Assembly: GCF_042701255.1 (NCBI RefSeq) | Contig: NZ_CP170554.1 | Location: 3,348,001 to 3,412,000 of the forward strand | DNA length: 64,000 nucleotides | Direction of reading: 5' to 3' | Origin: Tahibacter sp042701255 | GTDB taxonomy: Bacteria; Pseudomonadota; Gammaproteobacteria; Xanthomonadales; Rhodanobacteraceae | Shown here: positions 8,840 through 19,716 of the stretch, in pieces | Layout: every line of letters starts with the position of its first letter | How positions within the stretch are numbered: position 1 is the stretch's first letter | The notes under the pieces: generated by a model | Told to the model about the DNA's origin: nothing | What the model saw: the letters and a program-made list of their open reading frames with translations, nothing else | Database searches by the model: none | Program-made: the position numbers and the translations under genes

Positions 8840-9904
8840 ATGTCGCGACATGTTCCCCACCTCCCGCTCGATGCGCGTGCGCGCCAGCTGCTGCGCGCCC
8901 TGGTCTCGCAGTACGTGGCCGACGGGCAGCCGGTCGGATCGCGTGCGCTGGCTCGCACCTCGGGCCTGGACGTCAGCCCGGCGACGATACGCAACGTGAT
9001 GTCGGACCTCGAGGAACTGGGCCTGGTCGCCGCGCCGCATACCTCGGCCGGGCGCGTGCCGACCGTGCAGGGCTATCGCGTATTCGTGGATTCCCTGCTC
9101 GAGGTACGGCCGCTGGGACAGCCGCAGGTCGAGGAACTGCGCCGCGAGCTGCCGGCCACGGCGACCACGCCGGATCTGCTCAACAGCGCCTCGTCGCTGT
9201 TGTCCCAGGTCACCCATTTCGTCGGTGTCGTGACCGTGCCGCAGCATCAGGAGATCCCGTTCCGGCACATCGACTTCGTGCCGCTGGACCAGCGCCGCAC
9301 GCTGGTCATCCTGGTCTTCGTCGACGGCCAGGTGCAGAACCGCGTGATCGAGCTCGAACGGGCCTATTCGGCCGGCGAGCTGGAACAGGTCGCCAATTTC
9401 CTCAACGCCCAGTTCTCCGGCCAGCGCCTCGACGAGATCCGCCTGCGCCTGCTGCGCGACATGCAGGAAACCAGCAACCAAATGAACCGGCTCATGGCCT
9501 CGACCGTGGAACTGGCCCAGGCCGCGTTCCAGACCGCGCCGCAGCCGGACATGTTCGTCGCCGGCCAGACCAACCTCATGGGCGTGGGCGTACACGACCT
9601 GTCCGACATGGACCGCCTGCGCGAGCTGTTCGAGGCGTTCCAGCGCAAGCGCGACCTGCTCGCCGTGCTCGAACGCTGTGCCCGCGCCGAGGGCGTGCGG
9701 CTGTTCATCGGCGAGGAATCCGGTTTCGCGGCGCTGGACAAGTACAGCCTGATCACGGCGCCCTACGGCGTGGAAGGGCGCGTGCTCGGCGTGCTCGGCG
9801 TCATCGGTCCGACGCGCATGGCCTACGAGCGGGTCATTCCGGTGGTCCAGGCCACCGCGCAGATCCTGTCCGGCGCCTTGAACCGGAATCAGGCGCCCCA
9901 ATAG
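8840..9904 (+). CDS. hrcA: Heat-inducible transcription repressor HrcA
   Basis: Repressor of class I heat-shock genes, normally acting on CIRCE operators with help from GroE. The 354 residues start MSRHVPHLPLDARARQLLRALV. The winged helix includes YVADGQPVGSRAL and SPATIRNVMSDLEELG; the C-terminal sensor/dimer domain contains EESGFAALDKYSLITAPYG and GVLGVIGPTRMAYERVIPVV. ATG 8840 fits the family start. It is 102 bases upstream of grpE and opens the grpE-dnaK-dnaJ cluster. I see no CIRCE element upstream of hrcA or grpE, so its operator may lie elsewhere (for example at groESL) or be divergent. Confidence 0.96.
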   Translation: MSRHVPHLPLDARARQLLRALVSQYVADGQPVGSRALARTSGLDVSPATIRNVMSDLEELGLVAAPHTSAGRVPTVQGYRVFVDSLLEVRPLGQPQVEELRRELPATATTPDLLNSASSLLSQVTHFVGVVTVPQHQEIPFRHIDFVPLDQRRTLVILVFVDGQVQNRVIELERAYSAGELEQVANFLNAQFSGQRLDEIRLRLLRDMQETSNQMNRLMASTVELAQAAFQTAPQPDMFVAGQTNLMGVGVHDLSDMDRLRELFEAFQRKRDLLAVLERCARAEGVRLFIGEESGFAALDKYSLITAPYGVEGRVLGVLGVIGPTRMAYERVIPVVQATAQILSGALNRNQAPQ

Positions 9905-10006
9905 CAAGCGGGCTTGTCAACCCGTATCATGCCGCGCTTTTCGCGGGTGACCGGTTCCTAGGACATCCCGCACCCGTGGGGACGGAAGCTACTCGCTGGA
10001 GTTGGA

Positions 10007-10546
10007 ATGCAAAACACCGAATCGACCGCGCCCGAAGGGGCACAGGGAGCCGAAGGCATGTCTGCCGCCGAAGCGGCCCTCAACGCCGACATGGACGCCC
10101 TGAGCAAGCAACTGGCCCAGGCCGAGACCGCCGTGGCCGAAATGCGCGACGTGCTGCTGCGCGAACGTGCAGAACTGGAAAACCAGCGCCGCCGCCTGCA
10201 GCGCGATCTGGAACAGGCGCGCAAGTTCGCCAACGAACGCCTGCTGTCGGAGCTGCTGCCGGTCTGCGACGGCCTCGAAAGCGGCCTGGCCGTGGAAACC
10301 ACCGACATCGCCTCGATGCGCCAGGGTCTGGATCTGACCCTCAAGGCGCTGCTCAAGGTCGCCGAAGCCAACGGGCTCAAGGCGGTCAGGCCGACGAATG
10401 CGGCCTTCGATCCGACCCTGCACCAGGCCGTCAGCATGATCGACAGCCCGGCGCACGCCTCGGGCACCGTCGTGAACACCCTGCAGACCGGCTACGTGCT
10501 CAACGACCGGCTGCTGCGGCCGGCCATGGTCGTCGTCGCCAACTGA
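10007..10546 (+). CDS. grpE: Nucleotide exchange factor GrpE
   Basis: Promotes ADP release from DnaK. The 179-residue protein has a disordered acidic N-terminus, a long coiled coil (about residues 25-85, with ERAELENQRRRLQRDLEQARK) and the C-terminal beta domain with NPT-like AFDPTLHQAVSM and LQTGYVLNDRLLRPAMVVV. GGAG lies eight bases before ATG 10007. It sits between hrcA and dnaK in the usual order. Confidence 0.96.
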   Translation: MQNTESTAPEGAQGAEGMSAAEAALNADMDALSKQLAQAETAVAEMRDVLLRERAELENQRRRLQRDLEQARKFANERLLSELLPVCDGLESGLAVETTDIASMRQGLDLTLKALLKVAEANGLKAVRPTNAAFDPTLHQAVSMIDSPAHASGTVVNTLQTGYVLNDRLLRPAMVVVAN

Positions 10547-10668
10547 GCGGAATTCCGGGCGATCGGGCAGTTTGCCCGGAGGCCATCTTGAATAACCGCT
10601 GCGCGGCTACAGATACCGCGGCAGCAGCGATCCGGCAGGATCGGGGAACCACTTCGAGGAGCTAAGCA

Positions 10669-12588
<1,920 letters not shown>

Positions 12589-12608
12589 GCCGCAAGGCCG
12601 CTGAAACG

Positions 12609-12645
12609 CAAAACGGACAGTCCATACGGCTGTCCGTTTTGTTTA
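12609..12645 (+). terminator. Intrinsic terminator after dnaK
   Basis: AAAACGGACAG and CTGTCCGTTTT form an 11-pair stem with a 9-base loop, followed by GTTTATT. The A-rich 5' side could let it work in both directions. Confidence 0.85.
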
Positions 12646-12700
12646 TTCGGCGTGGCAGTAGCGATTCGAGGGGAAGGCCGGTACGCCGGCGACGATCATC

Positions 12701-13826
12701 ATGGCCAAGCGCGACTACTACGAAATCCTCGGCGTCGAAAAGACGGCGGACGAGGACGATCTCAAGAAAGCCTTCCGCCGTCTGGCGATGAAGTACCACC
12801 CGGACCGCAATCCGGACGCCGACGCGCAGGAGAAATTCAAGGAGGCCAAGGAGGCCTACGAAATTCTCTGCGACCGGCAGAAGCGCGCGGCCTACGACCA
12901 GTACGGCCATGCGGCGTTCGAGCAGGGCGGCATGGGCGGCCGCGGCGGCTTCCACGGCGCCGACGTGGGCGACATTTTCGGCGACATTTTCGGCGACATC
13001 TTCGGCGGTGGCCGCGGCGGCGGCCGGCCGCGCCGCGGTGCCGACCTGCGTTACGTGATCGAGCTGGATCTCGAGGAAGCGGTCTTCGGCATCGAGCGCA
13101 CGATCGAAGTGCCGACCCTCGTCGCCTGCAAGACCTGCGAAGGTTCCGGCAGCAAAGACGGCAAGACGTCCACCTGCACGACCTGCCGCGGCCACGGCCG
13201 CGTGCGCATGCAGCAGGGCATTTTCTCGGTGCAGCAGGTCTGTCCGCACTGCTCCGGCACCGGCCAGAGCATCGCCAATCCGTGCAAGGACTGCCGCGGC
13301 GAAGGCCGCGTCGAGGACGAGCGCACCCTGCAGGTCAAGATTCCGGCCGGCGTGGACTCCGGCGACCGCATCCGCCTGACCGGCCAGGGCGAAGCCGGCC
13401 CGGCCGGCACCGAGCCCGGCGATCTCTCACGTCGAAGTCCGCGTCCGCGAACATTCGATCTTCCAGCGTGAAGGCGACGATCTGTACTGCGAGGTGCCGA
13501 TCCGCTTCGCCCAGGCGGCGCTCGGCGCCGACCTGCGCGTGCCGACCCTGGACGGCGAGGCGGTGATCAGCCTGCCGGCCGAAACCCAGACCGGCAAGCT
13601 GTTCCGCCTGCGCGGCAAGGGTGTGCGCAACGTGCGCTCGGGCCGCCTCGGCGACCTACACTGCCGCGTCGTCGTGGAAACGCCGGTCAAGCTGACACGG
13701 CGCCAGCGCGAGTTGCTCGAAGAGCTCGAAAGCACGATCGAAGGCGCGGAGCCCGGCGCGCACACGCCGCGCGCGACGTCCTGGTTCGACGGCGTCAAGC
13801 AGTTCTGGGAACGCATGACCTCATAA
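12701..13826 (+). pseudogene. dnaJ: Chaperone DnaJ (Hsp40), frameshifted
   Basis: Co-chaperone that stimulates DnaK ATPase. The J domain (KRDYYEILGVEKTADEDDL, HPD in KYHPDRN) leads to a Gly/Phe-rich linker with repeated DIFGDIFGDIFGGG, then four zinc-binding CxxCxGxG units (CKTCEGSG, CTTCRGHG, CPHCSGTG, CKDCRGEG). After EPGDL the frame is lost; the C-terminal domain (EVPIRFAQAALGADLRVPTL onward) is in another frame up to 13826. One extra base near 13428 accounts for it; removing it gives PGDLYVEVRVREHSIFQ and 374 residues, the normal length. Because dnaJ is rarely dispensable, a sequence error is a serious alternative. Confidence 0.9.
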
Positions 13827-13899
13827 GTTATGCGGGCGCCTCGCATTGCCGGCGCGAATCGGCAGCGACGCCCCTCGTCGATTCCGTTTCGTGTCGATC

Positions 13900-13934
13900 A
13901 AAGCCGTCTCTGTTTGCGCAGAGGCGGCTTTTTC
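13900..13934 (+). terminator. Intrinsic terminator after dnaJ
   Basis: AAGCCGTCTCTG pairs with CAGAGGCGGCTT around a short TTTGCG loop and runs into TTTTT. It closes the hrcA-grpE-dnaK-dnaJ region. Confidence 0.8.
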
Positions 13935-14075
13935 GTTGGCGCGGTTCTCGCGGCGCGCAGCTGCCGCAGCGCCGACCTTGCGGAAACCGGCGTGCAGCGC
14001 GGCCTTGCTAGACTCGACGCCGCCGCGGCGGCACGAGGCCATCGCGGCGAACGTCGCCAGCTCAGGGGGAAATCG

Positions 14076-17009
14076 ATGGCGCTGACCGCCGCGCAGAAGA
14101 AGCTTTTCGCCGAACCGGACGGCAAGATCGTCTGGGACGCCTACATGCGCAAACGCGAGGCCGACATTGCGGCGATCGAGGCGGCGCAGCTCGCAAACTT
14201 CGGCCCGGACACGCCGCTGGATCAGTTGCTGGATCCGGCGATCATGCAGCGCAACGCGATACCGGCGCTGTTCCGCCACGACGCGCGCACGCGCACCCTG
14301 GCCATTCTGAAATGGCGCGGTGCGGACGCGCTGCCGGCGATCGATCGGCTGCTCGACGTCGACGATCGCCGCGCCTGCGCCGACGACATGCGCCTGCTCA
14401 AGGCCATCCATTCCGAGGCGGCCGTCGAGCGGTTGTTCAACTATCTTTCGCGCCTGGAAGCGCGCGACGCGCTCGCCGATCATGCGCGGCGCTGGCCGCT
14501 GCATATCCTGCGCCGGCTGCTGGCGCTGAAGCCCAACCGCACGCAGCCGGCCGCGGAGCTGATCCTGCAGTTGCTGCAGGAGAATCCCGACTGGTCCGCA
14601 GCGCTGGACGAGGTCTGCGATACGGCCGAAAAAAGCGTGTTGCAGGCGCTGCGGCAGCCGCGCGAGAAGGTCGAGGACGCCGCAGCGGACGAATTGCCCG
14701 CCGTGCTGCGCCGGCCGCCCTGGCGTCATCGCGCGGATCTGCCCGCGGTGCCGGAGCTGTCTCTGACAACGCTGTCGACTCCGGCGCGCTTTCACTGGGA
14801 GCGCTGGGGCGACGAAGGTCCCGGACGGCTCGATCCGGAGCGGCACTACTACAAGGGCGACTACGCCACCCTGGTCGACTACGACATCGCGCGGCTCGCC
14901 GATCGGCTGCCGTCCGGCGCCGCGGGTTGGGATCTGCAGCGCAAGACCCTGTGGCTGCTCGGCGTGCGCCCCGAGGGGTTCGATCGCATCCTCGCGCAGC
15001 AAGCCGTCGACGCGGACTCGTTCCAGTCCGCGCCGGAAAGAGCCAGCGGTGCGGGCCCGCGACTGCTCGCGCATCTGACGCCGGCGCTGGCCGCCTCGAT
15101 TCTCGATCACGTGCCGTCGGGGCGCTGGATCTTCTACAGCTGGAGCTCCGAGCTGCCGCAGCTCGCCTACTGGCTCGGCGATCGCATGCTGACCAGCCTG
15201 CGCCGCTGGATGCCGCAGATCTCGCGTCAGCATCTTCGTCTGGTCCAGTGCATCGAATGGGAAGGTCTGGTCGCCGACCTCGCGCAGTCGTATTGCCGCA
15301 ATCGCTGGATGCGCGAAGGCGCGTTCGCCTGGCTGCGCCGCTACGACCACGTCGCTGCGCGCGTGCTGATTCCGCTGGCGCTGGGGCCGGCCGGAGCCCT
15401 GCGCGACACCGCGCGGCGCACCGTGCGCGATCTCGCCGCGACCGACAGCCGCGCTGCGGTCGAACGCGCCGCCGCCGACTACGGTGAAGCCGCGCAGGCC
15501 GCGCTGCAGGCGCTGCTCGCGATCGCGCCCGAGCAGGTGCTGCCGGACCTGTTGCCGACGATCAACCGCAAGCTCGTACTCGGCTTGTTGCCGCGCCTGC
15601 TGCTGCGCGGCAGTGGCCGCGCGATCGCGCTGGAGCAGCTGCCCGACGTGCTGATGGCGTCGATGCTGAGCACGCCGGACGAGCCGCATCCGGGGCTGCT
15701 GCAGATCCAGCAGGCCGTGACGCACGAATCATTCGCGCGCTTCGGCCGCGCGCTGCTGGACTGGTGGGAGACCAACGACGCGCCGGGCAAGGAACGCTGG
15801 ATGTTCACCGTGCAAGGGCTCGTCGGCAACGACGAGACCGCACGCGTGCTGGCCGGCCGCGCGCGCCACTGGCGCGCGGCACTCAATCGCGTGCGTGCCT
15901 ACGATGCGCTGGAGATGCTCGGCCGCATCGGCAGCGACGGCGCGCTGATGCAGATACAGGGTTTCGTCGTGCAGCAGCGCTTCGCCGATCTGAGCCAGCG
16001 CGCCGAACGGCTGATGCAGGAAATCGCCGACGCGCGCGGCCTCACGCCGGAAGAACTCGCCGACCGCAGCGTGCCCGATCTCGGACTCGACGAGGCGGGT
16101 ACCCTGACCCTGGATTTCGGTCCACGCCAGTTCCGCGTGCGCTTCAACGGTCTGCTCGAACCGGAGCTGCGCGATGCCGCCGGGCGCATGCTCAAGAGTT
16201 TGCCCAAACCGAACGGCGCCGACGATGCCGTCGCCGCCAAGGCGGCCGGCGAGCTGTTCAAGGATCTCAAGAAGCAGGTCAAGAGCCTGTCCGGCCTGCA
16301 GTTGAAGCGACTGGAAGCCGCCATGTGCGCGCAACGCCGCTGGAGCGGTGAGGATTTCGACCGTCTGCTGCGGCGTCATCCGCTGCTGCGTCATCCGGTG
16401 CAGCGCCTGGTCTGGGGCGCATTCGATGCCGGCGATGCCTTGCTCGCGACGTTCCGCGTCGTCGAAGACCTGAGTCTGGCCGATGCGCAGGACACGCCGG
16501 TCGCGTTGCCGGAGGCGGCGCGCATCGGCATCGTGCATCCGCTGCGTCTGCCGTCGTCTGCGCTGGGTGGATTCGGTCAGATCTTCGCCGACTACGAAAT
16601 TCTGCAACCGTTCGAGCAGCTCGCGCGCAAGACGTATCTGTTGGAACCGGCGCAGCGCGACGGCAGCGAGCTGCCCGGCTGGCACGGACGGCGTGTCACG
16701 GTCGCGAGCCTGCTCGGACTGGAGCAGCGCGGCTGGCGGCGGGAGGTCGGCGACGGCGGCATGATTACCGGGTTGATCAAGCCGCTGGACGACGGCCTCT
16801 CGGCGTTTCTCGACATCACGCCGCTGGGCGACGGCTGGTTCGTCGCGCAGCCGGCCGACGTCAAGCTCGTGCACGAGATCGCACGCGCCGGTATCGGACG
16901 TTCGCGCCAGGAAGCCATTGCTGCGCGGCCGACATTGGCAGTGCTCGACGAGATCACCGTCAGCGAGCTGCAGCGCGATCTGGATCTGATGGCCTGGTTC
17001 GTCGACTGA
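14076..17009 (+). CDS. DUF4132 domain-containing protein
   Basis: A 977-residue cytoplasmic protein, no signal peptide or membrane helix. The body is a helical array with many Leu/Ala/Arg segments, as in HEAT-like repeats; the last third has the pattern of DUF4132 (IFADYEILQPFEQLARKTY, then WHGRRVTVASLLGLEQRGWR and DGGMITGLIKPL). The biochemical role of the family is unknown; some members carry a WGR domain, which I do not see here. CAGGGGGA precedes ATG 14076, and a TAGACT -10-like box lies at 14011. Single-gene unit between two terminators. Confidence 0.75.
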   Translation: MALTAAQKKLFAEPDGKIVWDAYMRKREADIAAIEAAQLANFGPDTPLDQLLDPAIMQRNAIPALFRHDARTRTLAILKWRGADALPAIDRLLDVDDRRACADDMRLLKAIHSEAAVERLFNYLSRLEARDALADHARRWPLHILRRLLALKPNRTQPAAELILQLLQENPDWSAALDEVCDTAEKSVLQALRQPREKVEDAAADELPAVLRRPPWRHRADLPAVPELSLTTLSTPARFHWERWGDEGPGRLDPERHYYKGDYATLVDYDIARLADRLPSGAAGWDLQRKTLWLLGVRPEGFDRILAQQAVDADSFQSAPERASGAGPRLLAHLTPALAASILDHVPSGRWIFYSWSSELPQLAYWLGDRMLTSLRRWMPQISRQHLRLVQCIEWEGLVADLAQSYCRNRWMREGAFAWLRRYDHVAARVLIPLALGPAGALRDTARRTVRDLAATDSRAAVERAAADYGEAAQAALQALLAIAPEQVLPDLLPTINRKLVLGLLPRLLLRGSGRAIALEQLPDVLMASMLSTPDEPHPGLLQIQQAVTHESFARFGRALLDWWETNDAPGKERWMFTVQGLVGNDETARVLAGRARHWRAALNRVRAYDALEMLGRIGSDGALMQIQGFVVQQRFADLSQRAERLMQEIADARGLTPEELADRSVPDLGLDEAGTLTLDFGPRQFRVRFNGLLEPELRDAAGRMLKSLPKPNGADDAVAAKAAGELFKDLKKQVKSLSGLQLKRLEAAMCAQRRWSGEDFDRLLRRHPLLRHPVQRLVWGAFDAGDALLATFRVVEDLSLADAQDTPVALPEAARIGIVHPLRLPSSALGGFGQIFADYEILQPFEQLARKTYLLEPAQRDGSELPGWHGRRVTVASLLGLEQRGWRREVGDGGMITGLIKPLDDGLSAFLDITPLGDGWFVAQPADVKLVHEIARAGIGRSRQEAIAARPTLAVLDEITVSELQRDLDLMAWFVD

Positions 17010-17063
17010 CGCGGGTTGCGTCGTCCGGTGCGGAAATGCGCCGGCGTGGGAAAGGGTCAGGCA

Positions 17064-17134
17064 CAAAAAAGCCCATCAACCAGAAACCGGGGGGAGGGAT
17101 CCCGGAGTCGTTGGCGATCGATGGGCTGAAAAAA
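17064..17134. terminator. Two-way stem-loop between DUF4132 gene and phasin
   Basis: AAAAAAGCCCATC and GATGGGCTGAAAAAA form an 8-pair outer stem around a 42-base loop that contains its own CCGG-GGGAGGGAT-CCCGG stem. The A run before and the A run after allow a T run on each strand, so it may end transcription from both converging genes (stops 17009 and 17181). The long structured loop is unusual for a plain terminator and might be a small RNA end. Confidence 0.6.
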
Positions 17135-17180
17135 GCGGCCGCCGGAAGGCGGCCGGTGTTGCGATGAAACGGTCAGCGGA

Positions 17181-17687
17181 TCATTCCGCCGCGGCCGGCT
17201 TGGCCTTGGGCTGACGCTTGGCCTTGGGCGCGGCGACCGGCTTGGCGGCGGCGCGGGCGGGCTTGGGGTTCAGCTTGCGGATCTCGCGCGACAGCGCTTC
17301 GACGCGCTCGGCGATTTCATCGAGTTCCTTGCGGCCCGGGACGCCGAGCTTGCCGAGGGCGCGGGAGACGCGGACCTCGAATACCTTTTCAAGCTTGTCC
17401 CAGGTTTCCTGCGTGCGTTCCTTGACCTGGCTGACGCCGGTTTCGACGGCACCGCGGACTTCGTCGGCCTTGCCGAGCGCGAGCTTGCGCGTCTTCTGCT
17501 CGAGGCTCACGCCTTCGCGGACCAGGGTATCGAACAGCTTGGTGCCTTCTTCCTGCGCCTTGGCGAAAGCGCCGAGGCCGGCCAGCCAGATCTGCTGGGC
17601 CGATTCCATGATGGACTTGCCGAGGTGGTCCGCCGTCTTCGGCGCCGACTTGCCCTTGGCCTTGGCTTTCAGTTTCGGTTTGCTCAT
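17181..17687 (-). CDS. Phasin, PhaF/PhaI-type PHA granule-associated protein
   Basis: Small protein that coats polyhydroxyalkanoate granules. The 168 residues start MSKPKLKAKAKGKSAPKTAD. The central phasin region has IMESAQQIWLAGLGAFAKAQEEG and a long amphipathic helix with a coiled-coil stretch (LEQKTRKLALGKADEVRGAV). The C-terminus is a Lys/Ala/Pro-rich tail (KPAARA... style repeats) like the histone-like tail of PhaF, suggesting nucleoid contact. ATG 17687 follows a GAGCGTC leader with GGAG; longer readings lack family similarity. No PHA synthase gene is in the window. Confidence 0.85.
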   Translation of the reverse strand: MSKPKLKAKAKGKSAPKTADHLGKSIMESAQQIWLAGLGAFAKAQEEGTKLFDTLVREGVSLEQKTRKLALGKADEVRGAVETGVSQVKERTQETWDKLEKVFEVRVSRALGKLGVPGRKELDEIAERVEALSREIRKLNPKPARAAAKPVAAPKAKRQPKAKPAAAE

Positions 17688-17843
17688 GCGACGCTCCTCG
17701 TAGAAGACTCCCGGTACGCCGATACGCCCAAGATTGCGCGGCAGTCTCGGGGCCGGGGCTAGAATATTCACACTATGCAAACGCGCCGGCCGGCGCGCAC
17801 CGGTGCCGATCGCGCACCGGTTTCTGAAAACAAATGGCTTTGT

Positions 17844-19103
17844 TTATTTTGCGGCATTCTTGCGGCTGCCGGCGCGGCGCCGCGGCGTCGCGACCGCATC
17901 CTCGAGCTCGTCCAGCGCCGTACGCAGGCGCGCGGTCGCCGTGCTCTGCGGCGCCGGTGCGGCACCGAGCGCGTCGCGCAGGCTGCGTGTCTCGTCGTCG
18001 AGCACGGCATCGACCAACGTCAGACCGTGGCGCGCGAACACCGGCGCGAGCTCGGCGCGCCGCGCGCGCAGATCGGCGCGCGTGGAACGGTAGGCGTGCT
18101 CGGCGACCTGCAGCCGGTTGTCGTAGCTGAAGACGTTGGTGAAGAACATCTGCACGTCGTCGGGATTCGGCTCGAACAGCACGACGTCGGCGTTCTCGTA
18201 GTGGCTGCGGTACTTCGACAGGCTGGCCTGCATGCGCGACTGCAGCAGGGTACGGAAGGTCTGCGACAGGACGGCCGGCAGGCCGAGTTCGGTCAGGCTG
18301 CCGACACCCGCGGCATCGGCGCGACCCGCATCGAACGGTACGAGCGGATTGATGCCGATGACGAGATCCGCACCTTCGTCGAGCGCGACCGAGGCGTGCA
18401 GGGTGCGCTGCAGCGCGCCGTCGACGTAGAACCTGTCACCGATGCGCACGGGCGGATACAGGCCGGGCAGGGCCGAGCTGGCCTGGATCGCGCGCGAGAT
18501 CGGTACGTCGTCGAAACCCGGCGCGCCGAAGCGCACGGCTTTGCCGCTGTCCAGCTCCACGGCGATCACGTAGAGCTTGCGCGCCAAGGTACGGAAATCG
18601 TTGCTGCGGCCGTTGTGCGTGAAGATCCCGCGCAGAAAGAGCTCGATCGCTTCGTTGTCGAACACGCCGGTCGGCAGCAGCCGGCCCAGGCGCATGAGAT
18701 TGTCGGTGACGCTCTGCTGCAGCGGATGGCGCGCGAGGTCGACGAGCCAGTCCAGCATGACGCCGGGCGCGCGCCAGACGCGGCGCAGGTATTCGAACAG
18801 CGCCGGCTGCACGAACACGTCGGGACGGAAGCGTGCTTCGGCCGATTCGTTGGTCAGGAAGATGCGGCACATCTCGGCCGGGCTCAGCCGGTTGGCCAGG
18901 CCGGCGACGATGAACGCGCCCGAGCTCACGCCGACATAGACGTCGAGCTCGTTCGGCGCGAGTCCGCGGGTGGCTTCCTCGATCGCGCGCAGCGCGCCGA
19001 GCTCGTACATGCCGCCGAGAGGACCGCCGCCGGCGACGGCGAGTCCTATGCGGGGATTGCGGCGCGGCTTGAGCGGGCGGCCGGCGGCCTGGATGACGAG
19101 CAT
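17844..19103 (-). CDS. Patatin-like phospholipase
   Basis: Serine acyl-hydrolase of 419 residues. The oxyanion loop is GLAVAGGGPLGGMYELGAL, the nucleophile elbow is YVGVSSGAFI, and the dyad aspartate is in FYVDGALQ. The C-terminal ~170 residues (FRTLLQSRMQASLSKYR onward) are helical and Arg-rich, with no clear membrane helix. It lies between a phasin and a PHA-system protein on the same strand; intracellular PHA depolymerases can be of this general hydrolase type, but that function is only a guess. After the TAA a short AT-rich stem (AAACAAA/TTTGTTT, 17828-17845) may end transcription. Confidence 0.88.
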   Translation of the reverse strand: MLVIQAAGRPLKPRRNPRIGLAVAGGGPLGGMYELGALRAIEEATRGLAPNELDVYVGVSSGAFIVAGLANRLSPAEMCRIFLTNESAEARFRPDVFVQPALFEYLRRVWRAPGVMLDWLVDLARHPLQQSVTDNLMRLGRLLPTGVFDNEAIELFLRGIFTHNGRSNDFRTLARKLYVIAVELDSGKAVRFGAPGFDDVPISRAIQASSALPGLYPPVRIGDRFYVDGALQRTLHASVALDEGADLVIGINPLVPFDAGRADAAGVGSLTELGLPAVLSQTFRTLLQSRMQASLSKYRSHYENADVVLFEPNPDDVQMFFTNVFSYDNRLQVAEHAYRSTRADLRARRAELAPVFARHGLTLVDAVLDDETRSLRDALGAAPAPQSTATARLRTALDELEDAVATPRRRAGSRKNAAK

Positions 19104-19258
19104 GATGTTCCGGAATGGCGGCGGTCGGCCGGATTGTAGTCAGACCTCGACGGCGCGGGTGCTGGCCGTTGGTCGCAGACGTCACCCGGGTTCTCGTCCA
19201 CGGATGGCCGTTGAAGGAATCCTGCGGACTTCATTCGCCCCCTCCGCCGGGCAGGTCC

Positions 19259-19540
19259 TCAGACCGTGCCGAAATGCTGCACGAGCCGCTTCTCGATTTC
19301 CTTCTCGACCGCGGGCTTGAGCATGGACAGCAGGAAGCCGAGTTCGGCCGTTACGTGGACCTGATCCTTCTCCAGCGCGATCTTGCCGTTCACGCCCGAG
19401 CGCTCGAAATGCAGCGTATTGCCTTTCCAGCCCCAGGTCAGATCGAACTTCCTGGAAATTTCCTCGGCCACCTCGGTGACGGCGATCTTGGCTTCCTTGA
19501 CGGGTTTGGCGTGCTTGTGACGTATATCGATCGACGGCAT
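19259..19540 (-). CDS. Polyhydroxyalkanoic acid system family protein
   Basis: A 93-residue protein, MPSIDIRHKHAKPVKEAKIAVTEV at the start, matching the small family often found beside phasins (PHA granule region protein). It has an N-terminal helix and a C-terminal sheet/helix with HVTAELGFLLSMLKPAVEKEIEKRL. Function is unproven; it may bind granules or act like a small START/polyketide-cyclase-like domain. ATG 19540 is chosen over longer starts because the conserved part begins there. Confidence 0.8.
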   Translation of the reverse strand: MPSIDIRHKHAKPVKEAKIAVTEVAEEISRKFDLTWGWKGNTLHFERSGVNGKIALEKDQVHVTAELGFLLSMLKPAVEKEIEKRLVQHFGTV

Positions 19541-19716
19541 TGCTGGGTTCCGCGTTGATGTTGGCAGGCTTGTGGCCCGGGAGCTTTGCACTATGATGCC
19601 CGAGACCGCGCAGTCGGCGTGACGCAGTGCCGCATGCGAAGAGGTTGGCGCCCGGGGAGCGCCTTTCAAGCGGGCCGCCTCGCCGGCGGCGACACGGACA
19701 GAACGGGGTAGGGCAC

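Noticed and set aside
9905..10006. CIRCE operator upstream of grpE
   Set aside because: The TTAGCACTC-N9-GAGTGCTAA pattern is absent.
13420..13432. Programmed frameshift in dnaJ
   Set aside because: No slippery heptamer or stimulatory pseudoknot is evident, and dnaJ is not known to use one.
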